From Thiodiazotropha sp040506975 (GTDB taxonomy: Bacteria > Pseudomonadota > Gammaproteobacteria > Chromatiales > Chromatiaceae): a stretch of DNA of 64,000 nucleotides. Shown here one piece after another: positions 27,501 to 36,919 of the stretch (positions within the stretch are counted from its first letter, which is position 1; every line of letters begins with the position of its first letter). The position numbers and the translations under genes were made by a program. The notes below the pieces were generated by a model that was given only the letters and a program-made list of their open reading frames with translations, did not search any database and was not told the origin of the DNA. The DNA lies in the NCBI GenBank assembly GCA_965211775.1, contig OZ242974.1:4092001-4156000 (forward strand), written 5' to 3'.

Positions 27501-30500
27501 TTCACCGCACCCACGGTCACAGTGACGGTTGCTGTATCGGTACCACCATTGCCATCATCGATAGTGTAGGTGAAGGTGTCCGTGCCATTGAAGTCTGGAT
27601 TCGGCGTATAGACCGGATTGCCACTGACCGGATCAATGGCAACACTACCGTTGGTTCCCTGAGTCACGGTTGTGACAGTGAGGGTATCACCATCCGGGTC
27701 GCTGTCATTCGGCAGCACGTCAACGGTGACCGGGGTATCCTCGTTCGTACCCACCGTATCGTCGGTGGCAATCGGCGGATCATTCACCGCACCCACAGTA
27801 ACCGTCACGGTCGCTGTGTCAGTACCACCATTGCCATCATCGATGGTGTAGGTGAAGGTGTCAGTGCCATTGAAGTCTGGATTCGGCGTATAGATCGGAT
27901 TGCCACTGACTGGATCAATCGTCACCGTACCATTTGTTCCCTGGGTCACAGCGGTGACCGTCAGCACATCACCATCCGGATCACTGTCGTTTGGTAAAAC
28001 ATCTACCGTAACAGGCGTATCTTCGTTGGTGCCTACCGCATCATCAGTGGCGATCGGTGCATCATTTACAGCACCCACAGTAACCGTCACGGTCGCGGTA
28101 TCGGCCCCACCGTTGCCATCATCAATGGTATAGGTGAAGGTGTCAGTGCCATTGAAGTCTGGATTCGGCGTATAGATCGGATTGCCACTGACTGGATCAA
28201 TCGTCACCGTACCATTTGTTCCCTGGGTCACAGCGGTGACCGTCAGCACATCACCATCCGGATCACTGTCGTTTGGTAAAACATCAACCGTAACAGGCGT
28301 ATCTTCGTTGGTGCCTACCGCATCATCAGTGGCGATCGGTGCATCATTTACAGCACCCACGGTTACTGTCACCGTGGCGGTATCGGTGCCACCATTGCCA
28401 TCATCGATGGTGTAGGTGAAGGTGTCGGTGCCGTTGAAGTCTGGATTCGGCGTATAGATCGGATTGCCACTGACTGGATCAATCGTCACCGTACCATTTG
28501 TTCCCTGGGTCACAGCGGTGACCGTCAGCACATCACCATCCGGGTCGCTGTCATTGGGTAAGACATCCACTGTTACCGGTGTATCCTCGTTCGTACCCAC
28601 CACATCGTCGGTGGCGATCGGTGCATCATTCACCGCACCCACGGTTACTGTCACCGTGGCAGTATCAGTACCACCATTGCCATCATCGATGGTGTAGGTA
28701 AAGGTATCCGTACCGATAAAATTCGTGTTTGGTGTATAAACCGGGTTGCCACTGATTGGATCTATGGTAACCGAACCATTTGAACCCTGGGTTATGGCGA
28801 TAACTGACAGCGCATCACCATCCGGATCACTGTCGTTTGGCAATACATCTACCACCACCGGGGTGTCTTCGTTGGTACCCACCGCATCATCGGTGGCGAT
28901 CGGTGCATCATTTACGGCACCCACGGTTACTGTCACCGTGGCGGTATCGGTGCCACCATTACCATCGTCGATGGTGTAGGTGAAGATATCCGTGCCATTG
29001 AAATCCGCATTCGGGGTATAGACCGGATTGCCACTGACCGGATCAATGGCAACACTACCGTTGGCGCCCTGAGTCACGGTGGTGACAGTGAGGGTATCAC
29101 CGTCCGGATCGCTGTCATTGGGCAGTACGTCAACGGTGACCGGGGTATCCTCGTTCGTACCCACCGTATCGTCGGTGGCAATCGGCGGATCATTCACCGC
29201 ACCCACAGTAACCGTCACGGTCGCTGTGTCAGTCCCACCATTGCCGTCGTCGATGGTGTAGGTAAAGGTATCGGTACCATTGGCAACACTACCGTTGGTT
29301 CCCTGAGTCACGGTTGTGACAGTGAGGGTATCACCATCCGGGTCGCTGTCATTCGGCAGCACGTCAACGGTGACCGGGGTATCCTCGTTCGTACCCACCG
29401 TATCGTCGGTGGCAATCGGCGGATCATTCACCGCACCCACAGTAACCGTCACGGTCGCTGTGTCAGTACCACCATTGCCATCATCGATGGTGTAGGTAAA
29501 GGTGTCAGTGCCATTGAAGTCTGGATTCGGCGTATAGATCGGATTGCCACTGACTGGATCAATCGTCACCGTACCATTTGTTCCCTGGGTCACAGCGGTG
29601 ACCGTCAGCACATCACCATCCGGATCACTGTCGTTTGGTAAAACATCTACCGTAACAGGCGTATCTTCGTTGGTGCCTACCGCATCATCAGTGGCGATCG
29701 GTGCATCATTTACAGCACCCACAGTAACCGTCACGGTCGCGGTATCGGCCCCACCGTTGCCATCATCAATGGTATAGGTGAAGGTGTCAGTGCCATTGAA
29801 GTCTGGATTCGGCGTATAGATCGGATTGCCACTGACTGGATCAATCGTCACCGTACCATTTGTTCCCTGGGTCACAGCGGTGACCGTCAGAGTATCACCA
29901 TCCGGATCACTGTCGTTTGGTAAAACATCAACCGTAACAGGCGTATCTTCGTTGGTGCCTACCGCATCATCAGTGGCGATCGGTGCATCATTTACAGCAC
30001 CCACGGTTACTGTCACCGTGGCGGTATCGGTGCCACCATTGCCATCATCGATGGTGTAGGTGAAGGTGTCGGTGCCGTTGAAGTCTGGATTCGGCGTATA
30101 GATCGGATTGCCACTGACTGGATCAATCGTCACCGTACCATTTGTTCCCTGGGTCACAGCGGTGACCGTCAGCACATCACCATCCGGGTCGCTGTCATTG
30201 GGTAAGACATCCACTGTTACCGGTGTATCCTCGTTCGTACCCACCACATCGTCGGTGGCGATCGGTGCATCATTCACCGCACCCACAGTAACCGTCACGG
30301 TCGCTGTGTCAGTCCCACCATTGCCGTCGTCGATGGTGTAGGTAAAGGTATCGGTACCATTGAAGTCCGGATCTGGTGTGTAAACAGGATTACCTGTTAC
30401 AGGATCAATAGATACAGAACCATTGGTTCCCTGAGTCACAGCAGTCACCGTCAGCACATCACCATCCGGATCACTGTCGTTCGGCAGCACATCGACTGTG

Positions 30501-33500
30501 ACGGGAACATCCTCATCCGTTCCGATGCTGTCATCCACAGCAACCGGAGCATCATTCACAGCACCCACAGTTACGGTCACAGTGGCGGTATCGGTGCCAC
30601 CGTTGCCATCATCGATGGTGTAGGTGAAGGTGTCAGTGCCATTGAAGTCTGGATTCGGCGTATAGATCGGATTGCCACTGACTGGATCAATCGTCACCGT
30701 ACCATTGGTTCCCTGGGTCACAGCGGTGACCGTCAGCACATCACCATCCGGATCACTGTCGTTTGGTAAAACATCTACCGTAACAGGCGTATCTTCGTTG
30801 GTGTCTACCGCATCATCAGTGGCGATCGGTGCATCATTTACCGCACCCACAGTAACCGTCACGGTCGCGGTATCGGCCCCACCGTTGCCATCATCAATGG
30901 TATAGGTGAAGGTGTCAGTGCCATTGAGGTCTGGATTCGGCGTATAGATCGGATTGCCACTGACTGGATCAATCGTCACCGTACCATTTGTTCCCTGGGT
31001 CACAGTGGTGACCGTCAGGCTATCACCATCCGGATCACTGTCGTTTGGTAAAACATCTACCGTAACAGGCGTATCTTCGTTGGTGTCTACCGCATCATCA
31101 GTGGCGATCGGTGCATCATTTACCGCACCCACAGTAACCGTCACGGTCGCGGTATCGGCCCCACCGTAGCCATCATCAATGGTATAGGTGAAGGTGTCAG
31201 TGCCATTGAAGTCTGGATTCGGCGTATAGATCGGATTGCCACTGACCGGATCAATCGTCACCGTACCATTTGTTCCCTGGGTCACAGCGGTGACCGTCAG
31301 CACATCACCATCCGGGTCGCTGTCATTGGGTAAGACATCCACTGTTACCGGTGTATCCTCGTTCGTACCCACCACATCGTCGGTGGCGATCGGTGCATCA
31401 TTCACCGCACCCACGGTTACTGTCACCGTGGCAGTATCAGTACCACCATTGCCGTCATCGATGGTGTAGGTAAAGGTATCCGTACCGATAAAATTCGTGT
31501 TTGGTGTATAAACCGGGCTGCCACTGATTGGATCTATGGTAACCGAACCATTTGAACCCTGGGTTATGGCGATAACTGACAGCGCATCACCATCCGGATC
31601 ACTGTCGTTTGGCAATACATCTACCACCACCGGGGTGTCTTCGTTGGTACCCACCGCATCATCGGTGGCGATCGGTGCATCATTTACGGCACCCACGGTT
31701 ACTGTCACCGTGGCGGTATCGGTGCCACCATTACCATCGTCGATGGTGTAGGTGAAGATATCCGTACCATTGAAATCCGCATTCGGGGTATAGACCGGAT
31801 TGCCACTGACCGGATCAATGGCAACACTACCGTTGGCGCCCTGAGTCACGGTGGTGACAGTGAGGGTATCACCGTCCGGATCGCTGTCATTGGGCAGTAC
31901 GTCAACGGTGACCGGGGTATCCTCGTTCGTACCCACCGTATCGTCGGTGGCAATCGGCGGATCATTCACCGCACCCACAGTAACCGTCACGGTCGCTGTG
32001 TCAGTCCCACCATTGCCGTCGTCGATGGTGTAGGTAAAGGTATCGGTACCATTGAAGTCCGGATCTGGTGTGTAAACAGGATTACCTGTTACAGGATCAA
32101 TAGATACAGAACCATTGGTTCCCTGAGTCACAGCAGTCACCGTCAGCACATCACCATCCGGATCACTGTCGTTCGGCAGCACATCGACTGTGACGGGAAC
32201 ATCCTCATCCGTTCCGATGCTGTCATCCACAGCAACCGGAGCATCATTCACAGCACCCACAGTTACGGTCACAGTGGCGGTATCGGTGCCACCGTTGCCA
32301 TCATCGATGGTGTAGGTGAAGGTGTCAGTGCCATTGAAGTCTGGATTCGGCGTATAGATCGGATTGCCACTGACTGGATCAATCGTCACCGTACCATTGG
32401 TTCCCTGGGTCACAGCGGTGACCGTCAGCACATCACCATCCGGATCACTGTCGTTTGGTAAAACATCTACCGTAACAGGCGTATCTTCGTTGGTGTCTAC
32501 CGCATCATCAGTGGCGATCGGTGCATCATTTACCGCACCCACAGTAACCGTCACGGTCGCGGTATCGGCCCCACCGTTGCCATCATCAATGGTATAGGTG
32601 AAGGTGTCAGTGCCATTGAGGTCTGGATTCGGCGTATAGATCGGATTGCCACTGACTGGATCAATCGTCACCGTACCATTTGTTCCCTGGGTCACAGTGG
32701 TGACCGTCAGGCTATCACCATCCGGATCACTGTCGTTTGGTAAAACATCTACCGTAACAGGCGTATCTTCGTTGGTGTCTACCGCATCATCAGTGGCGAT
32801 CGGTGCATCATTTACCGCACCCACAGTAACCGTCACGGTCGCGGTATCGGCCCCACCGTTGCCATCATCAATGGTATAGGTGAAGGTGTCAGTGCCATTG
32901 AAGTCTGGATTCGGCGTATAGATCGGATTGCCACTGACTGGATCAATCGTCACCGTACCATTTGTTCCCTGGGTCACAGCGGTGACCGTCAGCACATCAC
33001 CATCCGGGTCGCTGTCATTGGGTAAGACATCCACTGTTACCGGTGTATCCTCGTTCGTACCCACCACATCGTCGGTGGCGATCGGTGCATCATTCACCGC
33101 ACCCACGGTTACTGTCACCGTGGCAGTATCAGTACCACCATTGCCATCATCGATGGTGTAGGTAAAGGTATCCGTACCGATAAAATTCGTGTTTGGTGTA
33201 TAAACCGGGTTGCCACTGATTGGATCTATGGTAACCGAACCATTTGAACCCTGGGTTATGGCGATAACTGACAGCGCATCACCATCCGGATCACTGTCGT
33301 TTGGCAATACATCTACCACCACCGGGGTGTCTTCGTTGGTACCCACCGCATCATCGGTGGCGATCGGTGCATCATTTACGGCACCCACGGTTACTGTCAC
33401 CGTGGCGGTATCGGTGCCACCATTACCATCGTCGATGGTGTAGGTGAAGATATCCGTGCCATTGAAATCCGCATTCGGGGTATAGACCGGATTGCCACTG

Positions 33501-35980
33501 ACCGGATCAATGGCAACACTACCGTTGGCGCCCTGAGTCACGGTGGTGACAGTGAGGGTATCACCGTCCGGATCGCTGTCATTCGGCAGTACGTCAACGG
33601 TGACCGGTGTATCCTCGTTAGTGCCCACAGCATCGTCGACTGCGACCGGCGCATCGTTTACACCACCTACAGTTACAGTCACCATCGCTGTATCCGTACC
33701 ACCATTGCCATCTGTAATTGTGTAGGAAAAAGTATCGATTCCTGTAAAAGCCGGGGCTGGAGTATAAACAGGATTACCGGTAACCGGATCAATAGTGACT
33801 GATCCGTTAGTCCCCTGGGTGACCAAGGTGATGCTCAGCACATCTCCTTCAGGATCTGAATCATTTGTGAGTACATCAATAGTGATTGGAGTATTCTCAC
33901 TTGTACTCGCGCTGTCGCCAATGGCAACAGGCCCATCATTTACACCTGCCACTGCAATCATTACTGTGGCTGTATCAACCCCCCCATTTCCGTCACTGAC
34001 TGTATATGTAAAAGAGTCTGTCCCAGTAAAACCGGCATCAGGCGTATATTGATATGAGCCATTCGAATTTTGGACCAGAGTACCATTGGATGGCTGCGTG
34101 TTGCCGGTAACCAGGAGCCGGTCTCCCTCTGGATCTGAGTCATTCCCAAGCACAAAAATTCCTACCGGGGTATTCTCCTGAGTTGCGACTATGTCATTTT
34201 CAGCATTGGGTGGATCATTTACGGGTATAACGTGAACTATGGAGACTGCGGTATCGCTATTGCCATCGCCGTCATTCAATGTAATGTTGATGATACGATC
34301 AACAGTTTGTGGATAGTCACTGGTATTAACAAAATGAATTGCTTGAAGGGCTTGTTCATAATCCGCAAGACTTGCTGTACCCGTTAATATTACAGAGGCT
34401 TCATCAACTGTTGCTGTAATACCAATCGGCAGACCGCGCACAATCAACTGATCAAATGACTGATGATTGGTTAATACTATGGTTGCACTCTCGATATTTG
34501 CATCATCAACATCCGTAATAACGACATCTTCGTCTACAATCGATACTGCCGATCCGTCCTCAATAAAGGTTGTTTCATAACCGTTTCCGGCCGCACTGCT
34601 GTTATCAGCATCCAGATCGATTGCCGCAACATCGTTTACACCAATGACTTCAATGTGGGCAACCGCAATATCACTATTGAATTCTCCGTCATTTACCGTA
34701 ACTCGTATCAGACGAGTCTCAACAGACGGATTTTGACTTGTATTCTCAAAGGTAACAGCTTGTATGGCGCTCTGATAGTCTGCCAAAGAAGCTTCACCGC
34801 TGATTGTGATGGTATGGCCATCGACCACTGCCGACAGGCCTGCCGGCATATTGCCAACTGCCAGCACATCGCCCGATTGGGGATTGGTCAGCGTTACTGT
34901 TGCACTTTGTAATGTCTCATTATCGACATCCGATACAGAGGCATCTAAATCTGCAATCGAGATTGCAGCATCACCTTCGGTGAAGGTTGTCAGGTAATCA
35001 TAACCACTGTCAGTCGAATCATTACTATCGAGGTCTACAACTGGGGGATCATTGACTGCTTGAACTGTGATAGTTGTGACAGCCGTGTTACTGTCGAACT
35101 CACCATCATTGACTGTCACTTCGATAATTCGAGGTGTTTCGTCAGGGTTTTCTGTGGTGTTGATAAACCCAGTATCGCGTATCGCCTGGGCATACACTTG
35201 CGGAGTTGCAGTTCCACTCAACAATACAGTGATGACTCCGGGCACACTGCTGTCCACCTCAACATTCAAACCGGTAATCGCTGAAACATCCAACTGATCA
35301 CCAAACTGAGCATTCGTCAGTACGATTCTCGCACTTTCCAGTATCGTGCCATCCGGATTGGAGACCTGGATATCCGCATCTGCGATGGGCAAAGGATCGC
35401 CATTCTCCGTAAAGTGGCTGAGATAACCGACACCTACCTGTGAATCGTCGTCACCATCCAGGTCAATGGTGGGCAGAAGGTTAATAATCGTTGACGACTC
35501 ATCGGATTCGGTAAAACTGACTGCCAATCCTTCAGTTTCAAATCCGCTCTCGGGTGTTGTCTGAGCACCTGTCCGCTCAATGGTGACAAAACTTGACCCT
35601 TCGTTGCCTGCAGGAGATTCACCAGGACCGGCAGCCGGTGCTTCTTGAATGGCTGTTGGGTCTTCACCCAACAGGATTGCCTGTTGAATTGCATCGATTG
35701 ACGGTGCATATTCCGATCCATCCTCGGGAGTGGTTGTCTGGTAGACGTCGGCATCGAGCAGGCCCTGTGAATTACGGCCCAAGGTCAGGTTGCCACCGTC
35801 ATTGAAAACAATCTCGATACTTCCGAGCTCACCTGTCGCGATCTGCTCATCGGCAAAGACAAGGTCGCCGACCTGGAGAATTCTGGTAACGCCATCACTG
35901 CCGGTTGCCTTCACTTCGCCAATTACCTGGCGAACGAAACCAATAACCTGCCCGGTTGTCTGGGTTGCTTGTGTAGCCAT
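24536..35980 (-). CDS. giant Lap-type RTX adhesin with retention module and 28 tandem cadherin-like repeats
   Basis: The 3,814-residue surface adhesin is predicted to leave the cell by type I secretion and anchor it to surfaces or hosts. Residues 1-110 match the LapA-type retention module (G-Q-V-I-G-F-V-R-Q-V-I-G-E-V-K...L-L-D-A-D-V-Y). P-A-A-G at 115-118 is the kind of di-alanine site cut by LapG proteases. About 160-590 holds three or four divergent ~110-residue cadherin-like units (V-N-D-P-P-V-V-D-L-D). About 593-3,205 holds 28 units of ~94 residues (tandem-95/Big_9 type) with the calcium-binding signature N-D-S-D-P-D-G-D. The C-terminal part has another bacterial Ig/anchor-type region, RTX nonapeptides at about 3,660-3,700 (G-N-D-I-L-R-G-R-G-G-D-D-V-L) and a C-terminal secretion tail ending V-N-V-T-I-V. 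The secretion and Lap control genes lie just upstream. Confidence 0.95.
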   Translation of the reverse strand: MATQATQTTGQVIGFVRQVIGEVKATGSDGVTRILQVGDLVFADEQIATGELGSIEIVFNDGGNLTLGRNSQGLLDADVYQTTTPEDGSEYAPSIDAIQQAILLGEDPTAIQEAPAAGPGESPAGNEGSSFVTIERTGAQTTPESGFETEGLAVSFTESDESSTIINLLPTIDLDGDDDSQVGVGYLSHFTENGDPLPIADADIQVSNPDGTILESARIVLTNAQFGDQLDVSAITGLNVEVDSSVPGVITVLLSGTATPQVYAQAIRDTGFINTTENPDETPRIIEVTVNDGEFDSNTAVTTITVQAVNDPPVVDLDSNDSTDSGYDYLTTFTEGDAAISIADLDASVSDVDNETLQSATVTLTNPQSGDVLAVGNMPAGLSAVVDGHTITISGEASLADYQSAIQAVTFENTSQNPSVETRLIRVTVNDGEFNSDIAVAHIEVIGVNDVAAIDLDADNSSAAGNGYETTFIEDGSAVSIVDEDVVITDVDDANIESATIVLTNHQSFDQLIVRGLPIGITATVDEASVILTGTASLADYEQALQAIHFVNTSDYPQTVDRIINITLNDGDGNSDTAVSIVHVIPVNDPPNAENDIVATQENTPVGIFVLGNDSDPEGDRLLVTGNTQPSNGTLVQNSNGSYQYTPDAGFTGTDSFTYTVSDGNGGVDTATVMIAVAGVNDGPVAIGDSASTSENTPITIDVLTNDSDPEGDVLSITLVTQGTNGSVTIDPVTGNPVYTPAPAFTGIDTFSYTITDGNGGTDTAMVTVTVGGVNDAPVAVDDAVGTNEDTPVTVDVLPNDSDPDGDTLTVTTVTQGANGSVAIDPVSGNPVYTPNADFNGTDIFTYTIDDGNGGTDTATVTVTVGAVNDAPIATDDAVGTNEDTPVVVDVLPNDSDPDGDALSVIAITQGSNGSVTIDPISGNPVYTPNTNFIGTDTFTYTIDDGNGGTDTATVTVTVGAVNDAPIATDDVVGTNEDTPVTVDVLPNDSDPDGDVLTVTAVTQGTNGTVTIDPVSGNPIYTPNPDFNGTDTFTYTIDDGNGGADTATVTVTVGAVNDAPIATDDAVDTNEDTPVTVDVLPNDSDPDGDSLTVTTVTQGTNGTVTIDPVSGNPIYTPNPDLNGTDTFTYTIDDGNGGADTATVTVTVGAVNDAPIATDDAVDTNEDTPVTVDVLPNDSDPDGDVLTVTAVTQGTNGTVTIDPVSGNPIYTPNPDFNGTDTFTYTIDDGNGGTDTATVTVTVGAVNDAPVAVDDSIGTDEDVPVTVDVLPNDSDPDGDVLTVTAVTQGTNGSVSIDPVTGNPVYTPDPDFNGTDTFTYTIDDGNGGTDTATVTVTVGAVNDPPIATDDTVGTNEDTPVTVDVLPNDSDPDGDTLTVTTVTQGANGSVAIDPVSGNPVYTPNADFNGTDIFTYTIDDGNGGTDTATVTVTVGAVNDAPIATDDAVGTNEDTPVVVDVLPNDSDPDGDALSVIAITQGSNGSVTIDPISGSPVYTPNTNFIGTDTFTYTIDDGNGGTDTATVTVTVGAVNDAPIATDDVVGTNEDTPVTVDVLPNDSDPDGDVLTVTAVTQGTNGTVTIDPVSGNPIYTPNPDFNGTDTFTYTIDDGYGGADTATVTVTVGAVNDAPIATDDAVDTNEDTPVTVDVLPNDSDPDGDSLTVTTVTQGTNGTVTIDPVSGNPIYTPNPDLNGTDTFTYTIDDGNGGADTATVTVTVGAVNDAPIATDDAVDTNEDTPVTVDVLPNDSDPDGDVLTVTAVTQGTNGTVTIDPVSGNPIYTPNPDFNGTDTFTYTIDDGNGGTDTATVTVTVGAVNDAPVAVDDSIGTDEDVPVTVDVLPNDSDPDGDVLTVTAVTQGTNGSVSIDPVTGNPVYTPDPDFNGTDTFTYTIDDGNGGTDTATVTVTVGAVNDAPIATDDVVGTNEDTPVTVDVLPNDSDPDGDVLTVTAVTQGTNGTVTIDPVSGNPIYTPNPDFNGTDTFTYTIDDGNGGTDTATVTVTVGAVNDAPIATDDAVGTNEDTPVTVDVLPNDSDPDGDTLTVTAVTQGTNGTVTIDPVSGNPIYTPNPDFNGTDTFTYTIDDGNGGADTATVTVTVGAVNDAPIATDDAVGTNEDTPVTVDVLPNDSDPDGDVLTVTAVTQGTNGTVTIDPVSGNPIYTPNPDFNGTDTFTYTIDDGNGGTDTATVTVTVGAVNDPPIATDDTVGTNEDTPVTVDVLPNDSDPDGDTLTVTTVTQGTNGSVANGTDTFTYTIDDGNGGTDTATVTVTVGAVNDPPIATDDTVGTNEDTPVTVDVLPNDSDPDGDTLTVTTVTQGANGSVAIDPVSGNPVYTPNADFNGTDIFTYTIDDGNGGTDTATVTVTVGAVNDAPIATDDAVGTNEDTPVVVDVLPNDSDPDGDALSVIAITQGSNGSVTIDPISGNPVYTPNTNFIGTDTFTYTIDDGNGGTDTATVTVTVGAVNDAPIATDDVVGTNEDTPVTVDVLPNDSDPDGDVLTVTAVTQGTNGTVTIDPVSGNPIYTPNPDFNGTDTFTYTIDDGNGGTDTATVTVTVGAVNDAPIATDDAVGTNEDTPVTVDVLPNDSDPDGDVLTVTAVTQGTNGTVTIDPVSGNPIYTPNPDFNGTDTFTYTIDDGNGGADTATVTVTVGAVNDAPIATDDAVGTNEDTPVTVDVLPNDSDPDGDVLTVTAVTQGTNGTVTIDPVSGNPIYTPNPDFNGTDTFTYTIDDGNGGTDTATVTVTVGAVNDPPIATDDTVGTNEDTPVTVDVLPNDSDPDGDTLTVTTVTQGTNGSVAIDPVSGNPVYTPNPDFNGTDTFTYTIDDGNGGTDTATVTVTVGAVNDAPVAVDDSIGTDEDVPVTVDVLPNDSDPDGDSLTVTTVTQGTNGTVTIDPVSGNPIYTPNPDFNGTDTFTYTIDDGNGGTDTATVTVTVDAVNDAPVAVDDSIGTDEDVPVTVDVLPNDSDPDGDTLTVTAVTQGTNGSVAIDPVSGNPVYTPDPDFNGTDTFTYTIDDGNGGTDTATVTVTVGAVNDAPIATDDTVGTNEDTPVTVDVLPNDSDPDGDTLTVTAVTQGTNGSVAIDPVSGNPVYTPDPDFNGTDTFTYTIDDGNGGTDTATVTVTVGAVNDAPVAVDDAIDTDEDVSVTVDVLPNDSDPDGDTLTVTAVTQGSNGSVVIDPVSGNPVYTPDPDFNGTDTFTYTIDDGNGGTDTATVTVTVNEVNDLPEITPATAAVSEEGLVNGMPDNTGTPTDTTDSVTDSGSMSVSDPEGDTLTVSLAEPGVAMTSYGQPITWTGDGTDTLIGSAGGSEVVRISIDQSGNYTVTLSDRVDHPVVGQEDVISFDVDVTVDDGTDSASAPLTVQIEDDAPKAGNISANMYIGVDSLGIQNLAAGWTNPIFINGTGDVTQQDTDADSFVDDLLWGRVPQGGSQSGCILVDNPVYAGGSQSVQIGESFKLADFSHNNWPIYADSSTLDQVTLTIEMDVVVNGIPTTVQFDVLMDHNETPNDGADPRDIITLPAQAVTFSIGGQQYEVRVDGFMDTNGQIVSTIRTDEQAVNPFEIMGSIVSTDTLPVVTGSVSNITGGDGSVSNVIWGDTSSPYGNLTVNSSGAYSFQLNRDTKDDLAPGDTITDTFSYSITDEDGDVSSATLTITIGGYQSIDGSAIADILRGTAADEYLSGYEGNDILRGRGGDDVLDGGSGSDQLRGGGGNDALIFDSADSLINGNAGFDTLIAPDNDDLDFSSISNIRNIERIDLTVGNHDILNLSVSDVLTMTDDDNLLEIMGDTSDSVELTSDWHESGNTVTQNGHTFTEYLNTDDSVTLLIEDQVNVTIV
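26382..34221 (-). repeat. 282-bp tandem repeats inside the adhesin, with higher-order structure
   Basis: Twenty-eight in-frame units of 282 bp (94 codons) lie head to tail. The outermost ones (first two, last one) are more diverged and the inner ones nearly identical. Distinctive variants recur at fixed spacing: the unit containing A-L-S-V-I-A-I is at about 33.3, 31.6 and 28.8 kb, that is 1,692 bp (six units) and then 2,772 bp (ten units less 48 bp) apart. One unit near 29.28 kb has lost 48 bp (16 codons) in frame. Confidence 0.95.
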
Positions 35981-36084
35981 CTTTGCCTCTACGATTCAGA
36001 TCAATTTAGTTTGCTGTGAGGATCAGGCAGATACACCTGGTCACCCTATCGGGGATAATTTTCGTAAAAAATCATCAGCTCGCC

Positions 36085-36104
36085 TATTGTACCTTGGTAC
36101 AATA
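36085..36104. promoter_or_regulatory. palindromic operator candidate upstream of the adhesin gene
   Basis: TATTGTACC and GGTACAATA form a perfect nine-base inverted repeat around a TT centre, 105-124 bases before the adhesin ATG. It is too symmetric and too far from any T run to be read as a terminator. The gene next to it encodes a LuxR-type regulator, which makes it a candidate binding site; that link is inference. Confidence 0.6.
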
Positions 36105-36155
36105 TGTATCATTTTGATTTAATAGAATATTTTTTGAGATTTATAGAAGCCGCGA

Positions 36156-36918
36156 TCAACTGTTGATCAACAGGCCAAGCTGGAGGCGATCTTTAGTCGA
36201 TGTTTTCCTAAAAATAGAGCTGAGATGGGCTTTGACAGTTCTTTCAGTGATGTCGAGTTTTTTGGCAATCACCTTGTTACTATCTCCGGAACCTACTAGT
36301 TGCGCTATCTCGCGCTCACGATCAGTTAGCTTCGACAGTGTTGATTCTATATCCGGTTCCCTTGCCTGATCTTCACTCTTGGGCGGACTTGCCGCGCTTA
36401 ACCTGCTCATCAGTTTGAATAACAGGCTTCGTCCCACCCATACTTCCCCCCATCCGCACCAACTCAACAGCCTTGACCAGAAGCGCCTTGGAGATATAGC
36501 GATTGCAGTACCCTTTGACACCATATGAGATCAGGTAGAGCCCTTCCTCATCATTTGGCATGGCTGAGAGAATAATAAAGGCGACATCTGTAAATCGCTG
36601 GCAGAGCGACTGTGGAATTTCCCGGTAGTCCTTGTTGAACAACTCCAGATCAACGAGCACTACGCCGGTCTGGAAAGTTTTCAGGTTGCTGATCAGCATT
36701 TCGCGGGACGATACGGCCGTCAATTCTCCCACCTCGCTCAGTGATTCATGCCAGCGTTTCGCGATACCTTCATCCGAGCTGCAAAGCAGAATCTTATTGG
36801 TGATGGGAATGACCTTTTGTTGTAAATCGCTGCTCACATCAGCTTTGCGATTTTCATTCCCATCTGAACCAATACCGGTAATCTCGTCAGTATTAGGATT
36901 GATCGATAATTGCATCAC
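36156..36918 (-). pseudogene. LuxR-family response regulator, frameshifted in a G run
   Basis: This regulator has a receiver domain and a GerE/LuxR DNA-binding domain. The first frame (start 36918) gives the receiver with V-V-L-V-D-L-E-L-F as the likely phosphorylation site, I-L-S-A-M, and the lysine in Y-G-V-K-G-Y, then loses homology after V-R-M-G. The next frame continues E-V-W-V-G-R-S-L-L-F-K-L and the HTH domain L-T-D-R-E-R-E-I-A-Q-L-V to 36156. The break is a run of six G on the coding strand (36446-36451); five G would give one 253-residue protein. It starts one base after the lapC-like stop codon, so it is the last gene of the lapBC operon and adjoins the adhesin it probably controls. 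Confidence 0.85.
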
Positions 36919-36919
36919 C

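Noticed and set aside
26813..27997. Long plus-strand open frames (one of 394 codons and many of 77) inside the adhesin repeats
   Set aside because: They repeat every 282 bp in step with the adhesin units and are low-complexity shadows of the opposite strand.
26382..34221. Regular repeats that might suggest a CRISPR array
   Set aside because: The 282-bp units are contiguous, in frame and protein-coding, without short repeats and unique spacers.
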